From: Thioclava sp. SK-1
Lineage (GTDB): Bacteria > Pseudomonadota > Alphaproteobacteria > Rhodobacterales > Rhodobacteraceae
NCBI RefSeq assembly: GCF_001705665.1
Contig: NZ_MDHA01000028.1
Location: forward strand, 1-64,000
Direction: 5' to 3'
DNA length: 64,000 nt
Part shown: piece by piece, positions 57,142-64,000 of the stretch
Layout: every line of letters begins with the position of its first letter
Position numbering within the stretch: position 1 is the stretch's first letter
Position numbers and translations under genes: made by a program
Notes under the pieces: generated by a model
Told to the model about the DNA's origin: nothing
Databases searched by the model: none
Seen by the model: the letters and a program-made list of their open reading frames with translations, nothing else

Positions 57142-58545
57142 TCATTGTGCGGGCTCTGATACTGCCGTATCCGCCAATGCCAGCTCATCACGGCGCCAAC
57201 TGCCCAAAAGCAACCGTTTGAACGCGGCATAGGTGGCATCAAAGGTCTGGCGACCACGCACATAGGTTTCACGGTTGAAGTCACGGTAATCGGCCTCATA
57301 GATGCCGTTGACCTGCTCCCCCGCCTGACCGATCAGCGCGGTGAAATCCTGTTTATGCGGCGAGAGGGTGCGGCCCAGATAGGCCTGCATCAGCGAGGCC
57401 AGCTCCCCTTGTTGTGCGCCATCAAACCGGGTGACAACGGCACGCACCGCATCCCATTGAAAATTCATTTCCTCCCGCCCCAGCGCACGGGCCGCCATAT
57501 TCTCCCCATCCTCGATCGAAGCAAAGGTGGAATGCAACATGTCAAAGAACCGTCCTGTGGAATCGAATTCCAGAAAAGACGCCCCCAAAGGCACCAGCAA
57601 GATATCCGCCGCCGCCAGCCCGTTGATCGTCAGATAACCAAGTGCAGGCGGGGTATCGAGAAAGACGATGTCATAATCATCAAGCACACCATCGGCCTCT
57701 AATGTATCGGTCAGCGCATCCCACAGTTTCCAGCCCCGGCCTTGCATCCGCCAGACCGGGATCTGAAATTCAGACCAATATAGATTCAGCTGCGCCCCAA
57801 TCAGATCAATATTGGGCCAATGGGTTTTCTGGATGATTTCAGGCGCACGTATCTTCAGCGCTTCGGTCAGCGTTTCATCCAGCGGCACCGCGGCCTCGCC
57901 CCGGTCAATGCGCCCCTGATTGGCCTTTTGCTGATAGCTGGCATAATGGCGCGCCAGCAGCGGGAAAACAGTTTCCCATTCATCGGCCACCTTGCCGCCA
58001 AAAATCGATGTCATCGATCCCTGACTGTCCAGATCAATCACCAGCACCTTATAGCCATCCAAGGCCGCCGACATCGCCAGATGCGCCGCTGTCGAGGTCT
58101 TACCGACCCCGCCTTTGAAATTCGCCACCGCAACCATTTTCGCCGCCAGCCCCTTCGGGCGGTAGGGGCGGTATTCTTTTGCCTTGGATCCTTCGGCGGC
58201 AAAATGGGCCCTCAGCCGCAGCACCTCATCAAGGGTGAACCATTTCGCACCCCCTTCGGATTCCGATGTGCCCTGGGGCAGGTCGGGATTGGCCCGTAAA
58301 ACCCGGCGGAAATGCGGGGTTGCCACAGGGATCAAATAGCGGGTGATTTCCCAAGTGGAAAACAGACGCAGGGTTTTACGCCCGTCTTCATTCATCCCCC
58401 GAGATGCAAGATCATCACGCCCACGGCTGCAAGCCTGTGCGATCTGCGCAAACCCGTCAGAAGTGATCGGTTGATCCAATTCCTTTAAGGCCTGGTCGGG
58501 ATCAATATTGAAATAGGGCGGGTGCTCTGGATGGTCTTGTGCCAT
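57142..58545 (-). CDS. parA: Plasmid partitioning ATPase ParA
   Basis: 467 residues from ATG 58545 (GAGGC upstream); the frame to 58689 would run through the origin-proximal region and is rejected. An N-terminal DNA-binding-like section (~20-130, including WFTLDEVLRLRAHF) precedes the deviant Walker A motif VANFKGGVGKTSTAAHLAMS. Walker A' is LVIDLDSQGSMT, and DIVFLDTPPALGYL is the Walker B region. The N-terminal extension places it with the large plasmid/RepA-type ParA proteins. It transports the plasmid together with ParB. Confidence 0.94.
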   Translation of the reverse strand: MAQDHPEHPPYFNIDPDQALKELDQPITSDGFAQIAQACSRGRDDLASRGMNEDGRKTLRLFSTWEITRYLIPVATPHFRRVLRANPDLPQGTSESEGGAKWFTLDEVLRLRAHFAAEGSKAKEYRPYRPKGLAAKMVAVANFKGGVGKTSTAAHLAMSAALDGYKVLVIDLDSQGSMTSIFGGKVADEWETVFPLLARHYASYQQKANQGRIDRGEAAVPLDETLTEALKIRAPEIIQKTHWPNIDLIGAQLNLYWSEFQIPVWRMQGRGWKLWDALTDTLEADGVLDDYDIVFLDTPPALGYLTINGLAAADILLVPLGASFLEFDSTGRFFDMLHSTFASIEDGENMAARALGREEMNFQWDAVRAVVTRFDGAQQGELASLMQAYLGRTLSPHKQDFTALIGQAGEQVNGIYEADYRDFNRETYVRGRQTFDATYAAFKRLLLGSWRRDELALADTAVSEPAQ

Positions 58546-58688
58546 TTTATGCCTCATGTGCCGTCTTTTCCGCATCATACCGAAAAACACGACATATGGA
58601 AGGAAATTCAACAGGTGGCGAATCGCAACTTGGTGTTTTGCCCTGTTTTTCTTGGCATTTTCCGGGTTCTGAGCCAAGGCCGCTGCCA

Positions 58689-58932
58689 TGTGGATAAAAA
58701 ATAGCTTTGTTAGAAATGAGTTATTTATAGTGTTACGGGTATTTTATGTTGAAGATAAACAACTGAAATAAAATAAAAATATATAGATCTTAATGTTTAA
58801 AGCGACTCTGAACCCCCGATCATGTGACTCTGATACCCCGAAAGCGCGACTCTGAACCCCCGATGGAAAGGCTGGACGGGCAGGGGGGGCATGCTTAGGG
58901 TGGGTGTCACTAAAACCACGAAGTAATCCACA
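58689..58932. other. Probable origin of replication (oriV)
   Basis: Between divergent parA and repA. It contains a perfect DnaA box (TGTGGATAA, 58689-58697), an AT-rich stretch of ~100 bp (58698-58800) suitable for strand opening, three iterons (58802-58864), and a near-match DnaA box (TAATCCACA, 58924-58932). Arrangement and position beside repA are those of an iteron-controlled origin. Confidence 0.75.
58802..58864 (+). repeat. Three iterons spaced by 22 bp
   Basis: GCGACTCTGAACCCCCGAT occurs at 58802-58820 and 58846-58864. A degenerate copy, GTGACTCTGATACCCCGAA, is at 58824-58842. Starts are exactly 22 bp apart, i.e. about two helical turns, so an initiator would sit on one face of the DNA. 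Confidence 0.85.
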
Positions 58933-59059
58933 GGCCAAATAAGGTCTGGGACGAGCAAAAAAACGAGCGGCACAGCATCAGCATGGGGATCAACCCTGGC
59001 GGTGCATATACGGGCAGACAATCATGGCAGGCACATCCGTGGCCGGAGATGGGGTATTT

Positions 59060-60052
59060 ATGCCCGAGATTCCGCGCAGCGATTTCTTTCTTTGCGATAT
59101 CTTTGATGCCATTCCCAAAGGGGATCTGGCAACGATGGAACATCCGATTTTTTCACTGTCCACCCGACCTGATTTACGGGTGCTGAAATACGAACATAAC
59201 GGTGCGCAGATCGAGGTCACGCCGTCGGTCAAAGGGTTGGCCACGATCCATGACAAGGACATCTTGATCTTTTGTATCAGTCAGCTGATGGGCGCGGTCA
59301 ATGCCGGGCGCGCGGTGTCACGGCGTTTGACATTGACCGCGCATGATCTGTTACAGGCCACCAACCGTGAGACATCGGGTGATGCCTATCGGCGGTTGAC
59401 GGAGGCGTTTGAACGGCTGGCGGGCACACGGATCAAGACCAATCTGACCACCGGCGGCCTGGAGGTGACATCGGGGTTTGGCCTGATCGAAAGCTGGGAA
59501 ATTTTGCGCAAGGCGCGCGGTGGGCGGATGGTGTCTGTTGCGGTGACATTGTCGGATTGGCTGTTTCGTGCGGTGCTGTCGAAATCGGTGCTGACGCTGA
59601 GCCGCGATTATTTCCGGCTGCGCAAACCGCTGGAGCGGCGGATCTATGAGCTGGCGCGCAAACATTGCGGGCGGCAAGAAAGCTGGCGGATCTCGGTGGA
59701 GACGTTGTTGAAAAAATCGGGATCGGCCAGCCCGCGTCGAGTGTTTCGCAAGATGATCCGCGATATGATTGCCGCCGATACATTGCCTGATTACGCAATC
59801 AGCGAAGAGCCCGGAGATTTGATCCGTTTCCATCTGCGCGACAAGATGTTTGAGATCTCCGAGACCGCAGGTCCCGGCGCGTTGAAAGCAGAAACGATTG
59901 AGCACGCACGGGCCCTGGCACCAGGGTGGGATATCTATGCGTTGGAAAGCGAGTGGCGGGCGTTTTGGGTCACTTCGGGGCGGCCAAGGCTGCGATCGCG
60001 CGATGCTGCTTTCTTGGGGTTTGTGAAAAGCCGTCAGGCGCAAGCGGGGTGA
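59060..60052 (+). CDS. repA: Replication initiator protein RepA (RPA family, RepA-I type)
   Basis: 330 residues of the RPA family (Pfam PF10134), the solitary plasmid initiator of Rhodobacteraceae. Family segments are SDFFLCDIFDAIPKGDLATM, MEHPIFSLSTRPDLRVLKYE, IEVTPSVKGLATIHDKDILI, then a winged-helix region (RLTLTAHDLLQATNRETSGD and FRLRKPLERRIYELARKHCG). ATG 59060 is taken as start because GGGG lies five bases upstream and it matches the domain start; an in-frame ATG at 59024 would add 12 residues. It should bind the iterons just upstream. The type, together with the rml operon, matches known roseobacter biofilm plasmids. Confidence 0.93.
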   Translation: MPEIPRSDFFLCDIFDAIPKGDLATMEHPIFSLSTRPDLRVLKYEHNGAQIEVTPSVKGLATIHDKDILIFCISQLMGAVNAGRAVSRRLTLTAHDLLQATNRETSGDAYRRLTEAFERLAGTRIKTNLTTGGLEVTSGFGLIESWEILRKARGGRMVSVAVTLSDWLFRAVLSKSVLTLSRDYFRLRKPLERRIYELARKHCGRQESWRISVETLLKKSGSASPRRVFRKMIRDMIAADTLPDYAISEEPGDLIRFHLRDKMFEISETAGPGALKAETIEHARALAPGWDIYALESEWRAFWVTSGRPRLRSRDAAFLGFVKSRQAQAG

Positions 60053-60062
60053 TGGGGGCGTG

Positions 60063-61148
60063 TCAGCTGGGCGGCATGCCAAGCCGGTTCAACAGATCTA
60101 CAACCGCCGCGCCAAAGCGCGCGTTGACGGCATCGGTGTAATGGCCATCGGGTATGAAGGCACGCGCGTCACGCGGGTCTTGCACCTTGGCGGTGGCCAG
60201 ATAGGGAATGCCATGCTGTTCTAGGAATGGCCCCAGAAGTGCCAAAAGATCCACATCGCGCGGATCCCCGGTTTGCGCCAGAACCACGATCAGGATTTGC
60301 CCATCTGCCCGGGCCTGTTGCGCCAGATTCAACGCCATACCCTGTAGCACATTTTGATAGGGATAGGGCCCCGCCTTTGGCTGGGCGATAATCCGTGCTT
60401 TACGGTCTGCGATTTCCCCGGTGACCAGCGCACGCCGTATCAGCCGCGCGAAAGGGGATATATCCAGCCAAGGCCACATAAAGGCGGCGGGCACATAAAG
60501 CGCGTCCGTGTCATGCAACTGGCGGTCCCATGCGCGTTGCAGATCCGGATCTGTGGCCAGAAGGTGCTGCTGTGCCTGCGTGGTTAAAACTGGATCCTGT
60601 CGCCGCAAGCCCGTGCTGTCAGGGTGGTAAACCGGATAGGTGAAGGGCGCGGGTTGTTCAAATTGCCAGACCCGGTTGGAATAAGATGCCATCGCAGGCA
60701 CCGATGACGACAGCACACCCCAAATGACCACATCGCCCGCGCGGCGGTTGACCCGGTCATCTTGTGCCATAGCATAGGTGAAATTGGGCGGCGCTGCGGG
60801 ACCCGAATGCAGATCCACGATCAACGCAGGATCCACCTTTTGTGCCGCCCTTGCGATCTGATCAACAAATGACATCCCATAGACGCGCAACACCGATGTG
60901 CTGTCTTCGGTTGCAAACTCTGCGCGGGATTTTGCCAATATCTCGTCGCGCCAGGATACATTTGTCATATCGCCTGGCTGGCCGGGAGTGGCTTGCCACA
61001 GGGCAATTTTTCCCGGCACCGAGCGGCCATATTCGAAAAACCGTTTCAGACTGTTTGGGGCAGGTCCTGATAAAACCGCGGCCAGCACACCGTCCAACCC
61101 GATCAGCAGGATCGCGACCAGACCGAGTGTTTTAAAAGCGTCACGCAT
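60063..61148 (-). CDS. SGNH-like partner of the MBOAT O-acetyltransferase (AlgJ/AlgX-like)
   Basis: 361 residues. A signal/anchor helix (TLGLVAILLIGLDGVLAAVL) is followed by a soluble domain with VLRVYGMSFVDQIARAAQKV (where SGNH proteins have the GDS-type nucleophile block) and, near the end, IPDGHYTDAVNARFGAAVVD (DxxH-like pair). ATG 61148 has GGAG upstream and begins 13 bp after the restored MBOAT stop. Genes of this kind usually work with the MBOAT protein in polysaccharide acetylation. The exact catalytic Ser is not certain. Confidence 0.7.
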   Translation of the reverse strand: MRDAFKTLGLVAILLIGLDGVLAAVLSGPAPNSLKRFFEYGRSVPGKIALWQATPGQPGDMTNVSWRDEILAKSRAEFATEDSTSVLRVYGMSFVDQIARAAQKVDPALIVDLHSGPAAPPNFTYAMAQDDRVNRRAGDVVIWGVLSSSVPAMASYSNRVWQFEQPAPFTYPVYHPDSTGLRRQDPVLTTQAQQHLLATDPDLQRAWDRQLHDTDALYVPAAFMWPWLDISPFARLIRRALVTGEIADRKARIIAQPKAGPYPYQNVLQGMALNLAQQARADGQILIVVLAQTGDPRDVDLLALLGPFLEQHGIPYLATAKVQDPRDARAFIPDGHYTDAVNARFGAAVVDLLNRLGMPPS

Positions 61149-61161
61149 CGGGGGCTCCGGA

Positions 61162-62603
61162 TCAGAACTGGAAATAGATGAAGGCACCGGGCTGGGTCGT
61201 GGCACCAAATGCCAATAGATAGATTAGCACAGCATATATCCCCGCACGCATCAGGCGCGGGTAGTTTTGGTAAAAGCGTGGTTGGCCGGTGACCTCGGTT
61301 GCAATGTCCCAGATCAGCAAAAATGCCATAGCGCAGAGTGCAGGCGCGGGCAGGGGGGCATTGGAATATGGGTGAAGTCTGACAGCCGGGTGGTGAATAA
61401 CTGCGCGGTAAAATTCGCCACTTGCCCGAAGCTGTCCGCACGAAACAACAGCCAACCATAGCAGATGATCTGAAAGAATAGCGCGACTTTGACACAATGC
61501 CATAGCGCGCGCCCGGCCGCAGCCATCCGCCCCGACGGACCAGGCTGCGCAGGCGTTGTCATTGGGGTGATCTGTCGGTGGCCGACCAAAAGCCCGCCCT
61601 GATAGGCCCCCCATAGAACGAAATTCCACGCCGCCCCATGCCACAGCCCGCCCAGCACCATTGTGGCCATCAGATTGATTTTTGTGCGCAAAGAGCTTTT
61701 GCGATTGCCGCCAAGCGCAATGTATAAATAGTCACGCAACCATGTGGATAATGAGATATGCCAGCGCCGCCAGAACTCTTGTGGGGTGGTGGAAAAATAG
61801 GGCTGGGCGAAATTGCGCATCAGGGTGAACCCCAGCATCCGCGCCACGCCGCGCGCAATATCTGTATAGCCCGAAAAATCGCAATAGATTTGCACTGCAA
61901 ACAGCCATGTGGCCAGTATCACCGCCCCACCTGATGGATCGGGATTGGCATAGACCGCATCGACAGACGGGCTGATGGCATCGGCGATGACCACTTTTTT
62001 GATCAGCCCGATCAGGCATAATATAGCCCCGCGCGACAGCCCATCCCATGTTACCCGGCGCGGCGCGCAAATTTCTGGCAAAAGATGCGATGCCCGTTCA
62101 ATCGGGCCGGCCACAAGCTGCGGGAAAAACGCCACGAACAATGCGAAATCCAACACATTGCGCGCCGGCTTTAATCTGCGGCGATAAATATCGATCGTAT
62201 AGCTGAGCGTTTGAAAGGTGAAGAATGACACCCCCACTGGTAAGATAATGGTCAATGAACTGGGGGGCAGATCCATGCCCAACCGATCTCCCAGGGCAAT
62301 AAAGCTGTCGATGAAGAAGTTCAGATATTTGAACACCCCCAAGATACCCAGATTGATCACGACAGAGGCCATCATGGCGTGCCAGCGATGGGTCTGCGCG
62401 CGCGCATTATGAATGCGCAGCGCAAGGGCGTGGTTGATCAGGGTCGATCCACCAATCAGCAGTAAAAACCGCCAGTCCCATGCCCCATAAAAGATATAGC
62501 TGGCCACCAGCAACATTCGGTTTTGCCCACGTAAGGGCAGCACCAAATACAGCGCAAAGACGATTGCGAAAAAAAACCAGAAATCCAGTTGTGAAAAGAG
62601 CAA
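61162..62603 (-). CDS. MBOAT O-acetyltransferase (AlgI-like), frameshifted near the end
   Basis: Membrane-bound O-acyltransferase of the alginate-acetylation type. The N-terminal frame gives 429 residues (stop at 61314) with FQTLSYTIDIYRRRLKPARN, YCDFSGYTDIARGVARMLGF, TTPQEFWRRWHISLSTWLRD and the catalytic His in VLGGLWHGAAWN. The normal C-terminus (ALCAMAFLLIWDIATEVTGQ ... GAFIYFQF) continues in another frame to 61162. One extra base in the C6 tract (plus strand G6, 61353-61358) would join them. Whether this is phase variation, a true mutation or a sequencing error cannot be told. The gene precedes the SGNH-like partner and would acetylate the exopolysaccharide. Confidence 0.85.
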
Positions 62604-62745
62604 TTTCGTGACCAGCTATATAAAAATTTGCATATGTGAATAAAGTTCACGGTTAGCACAGCCATAAAAACAATATGGCTTTTTATCGTGGTTCGGGCCG
62701 GTATAGATCTGGCGTGACGTAATTTTAGGCGATGTAAGGTGATCC

Positions 62746-63618
62746 ATGCCGGATTTGGAACCTAGTAATTTTGACCGTGACACGGCGGGGACGATGGTTG
62801 GCGTGGTCATTCCGGCCAATAATGAAGCCGATTATATTGATGCCTGTTTGCAAGCCCTGCTTGATCAGGTTTCTGTGCCGATGATGCGGATCGTGGTGTC
62901 TGCCAATGGCTGCAGTGATACGACAGTTGATCAGGTGCGTGCCTTTGAGGCACGGTTTGAGGCAGCAGGCCATGTCCTGATCTGTCTTGACAGCCCCGAA
63001 GGTGGCAAGCTGGCAGCGCTGGACCGGGCGGAGGCGGCGTTAGAGCCGCATATGGCCCGCATTTTTCTGGATGCAGATGTGATTTGCGATCCACAGCTGA
63101 TCGGGCAGGTGGCGCGGGCGCTGGATACTGATCAGCCACGCTATGCAACGGGCACATTGCAAGTGACGCGCGCGCGCAGTGGCTTCACCCGGGCCTATGC
63201 CCGATTTTGGCAGCGTCTGCCATTTGTCGAAAGTGGCGCAGTGGGCGCGGGGTTCTTTGCGGTCAATCCGGCGGGGCGCGCGCGTTGGGACGCATTTCCC
63301 AAGATCATTTCCGACGATACATTCGTGCGGCTGTGTTTCACCCCATCTGAGCGGATCGAAGTCCCGGCATGTTATCACTGGCCGATGATTGAAGGGTTCC
63401 GCCCGATGGTAAAGGTGCGCAAACGTCAAGATGCCGGAGTAGAGGAAATTGCCCGCCTATGGCCACATATGTTGGAAAACGAAGGCAAACATTCATTGAC
63501 CCGCAAGCGGATCTTGGAATTGGCGGCCACGATGCCGGCAGGTTTTGCAGCCTATATGGCAGTGCATCTGGCGGTGCGTATAGGGCCCAAAACCACCAGT
63601 TGGAGCCGCGGGCGCTGA
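62746..63618 (+). CDS. Glycosyltransferase family 2 protein
   Basis: 290 residues. GT-A landmarks: VGVVIPANNEADYIDACLQA, VVSANGCSDTTVDQV, ARIFLDADVICDPQL (DxD-like) and KIISDDTFVRLCFTP (catalytic Asp pair), then a C-terminal segment rich in basic and hydrophobic residues. AAGG precedes the ATG. Divergent from the MBOAT gene. It may be a paralogue of 37261-38286. Substrate unknown. Confidence 0.88.
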   Translation: MPDLEPSNFDRDTAGTMVGVVIPANNEADYIDACLQALLDQVSVPMMRIVVSANGCSDTTVDQVRAFEARFEAAGHVLICLDSPEGGKLAALDRAEAALEPHMARIFLDADVICDPQLIGQVARALDTDQPRYATGTLQVTRARSGFTRAYARFWQRLPFVESGAVGAGFFAVNPAGRARWDAFPKIISDDTFVRLCFTPSERIEVPACYHWPMIEGFRPMVKVRKRQDAGVEEIARLWPHMLENEGKHSLTRKRILELAATMPAGFAAYMAVHLAVRIGPKTTSWSRGR

Positions 63619-63715
63619 TCTTGTGTAACGCGGGCAACAGCCAGCGCTCTGTGCTCTAAGGCTTTGCACAGAAATTTCTAAAATCATGACAGGGCCATTA
63701 AAACAGGAGCCCTTT

Positions 63716-63979
63716 ATGATGGATCACTTTCGTGATTACCCCGTTGTTTTAACATCGCCCGCGCAGCGTGGGTTTTCTGTTGTCCCAAGTGACAGCGTGG
63801 ATCTGCCGCAGGTCACCAGGGGGCTGTATCTGGGATATGGTGGTGATGTGACCGTCTTGTTGGCTGGCGGCGGTGTGGTGACATTTGCCAATATGGCACC
63901 GGGGGGTGTGCATGGGCTGCGGGTGCAGCGGGTCTATGCCAATGGAACCACGGCGGATGCGATCGTGGGGCTGGTCTGA
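63716..63979 (+). CDS. Spike base protein, GTA/phage type
   Basis: 87 residues. The sequence HFRDYPVVLTSPAQRGFSVV, then PSDSVDLPQVTRGLYLGYGG, VTVLLAGGGVVTFANM and RVYANGTTADAIVGLV matches the small spike base proteins of the Rhodobacter gene transfer agent type (RCAP_Rcc01079 family) as I know them. ATG 63716 has GGAG six bases upstream; the frame to 63686 is less likely. No other GTA or phage genes are seen, so this is either a stray cargo gene or the first gene of a module continuing past the window. Confidence 0.72.
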   Translation: MMDHFRDYPVVLTSPAQRGFSVVPSDSVDLPQVTRGLYLGYGGDVTVLLAGGGVVTFANMAPGGVHGLRVQRVYANGTTADAIVGLV

Positions 63980-64000
63980 TGATCGGCATATCTTCGGGAT
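63979..64000 (+). CDS. Possible next gene, partial
   Basis: An ATG at 63979 overlaps the spike base stop (TGATG) and reads MIGISSG to the window end. The overlap suggests a coupled gene, but only seven codons are visible. Confidence 0.3.

Noticed and set aside
59351-60082. 243-residue minus-strand ORF over repA
   Set aside because: Complement of the well-supported repA gene.

Overview
The window looks like the core of a biofilm or exopolysaccharide plasmid from a Rhodobacteraceae (Roseobacter-group) alphaproteobacterium. Three things point there: a solitary RPA-type replication initiator (the type called RepA-I in roseobacters) next to a parA/parB pair, a complete dTDP-L-rhamnose operon on the same replicon, and an exosortase of the VPLPA-CTERM (XrtD) type. 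The plasmid assignment is inferred from gene families; circularity cannot be seen in a window.

Layout. 1-5.5 kb: C-terminal end of an RTX Ca-binding protein, UDP-galactopyranose mutase (glf), an IS3-type transposase scrap, and KpsT/KpsE/KpsM-like capsule ABC export genes. 5.6-12.1 kb: a leftward run with a sulfotransferase-like protein, a frame-disrupted small gene, a GT2-GT4 fusion glycosyltransferase, a large protein of unknown function, and then the priming sugar-phosphate transferase (ExoY/WcaJ type). 12.7-31.6 kb: the exosortase and exopolysaccharide core, with a secreted VPLPA-CTERM protein, two acyltransferases, exosortase-EpsI, GT61, GT4 and WecG-type transferases, a DUF2726-like protein, a rhomboid protease, an outer-membrane barrel, a Wza-like export protein, a PrsT-like TPR lipoprotein, an ExeA-type ATPase, a Wzz/GumC chain-length protein and a BY-kinase. 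31.7-41 kb: glycosyltransferases, an O-antigen polymerase/ligase-like protein, a Wzx-like flippase and a decayed acyltransferase tail. 41-47.8 kb: two large extracellular proteins that share a clan GH-A-like active-site pattern; one has a Sec signal and the other ends in two RTX modules. 48.1-53.1 kb: rmlC-rmlB-orf-rmlD-sulfotransferase-rmlA. 53.4-55.7 kb: a second ExeA-like ATPase and an FG-GAP repeat protein with a probable exosortase sorting tail. 55.9-60.1 kb: parB, parA, an origin with iterons, and repA. 60-64 kb: a frameshifted MBOAT O-acetyltransferase with its SGNH-like partner, a GT2, and a GTA/phage-like spike base protein.

How the genes fit together (inference). A repeat unit containing rhamnose, probably galactofuranose, and possibly sulfate and acetyl groups would be started by the ExoY-like transferase and extended by about nine glycosyltransferases. 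It would then be flipped by the Wzx-like protein, polymerised, length-controlled by Wzz and the BY-kinase, and exported through the Wza-like channel. The exosortase would process surface proteins of the same matrix, with two candidate substrates in the window. The two glycosidase-like proteins could trim or release the polymer.

Features not explained by gene content alone are three copies of a GTTTCGC-NN-GCGAAAC palindrome around the par region (candidate parS sites), three 22-bp-spaced iterons with DnaA boxes upstream of repA, and a one-base shift in a C-tract that truncates the MBOAT gene. No tRNA, rRNA, CRISPR array or intact insertion sequence was seen.
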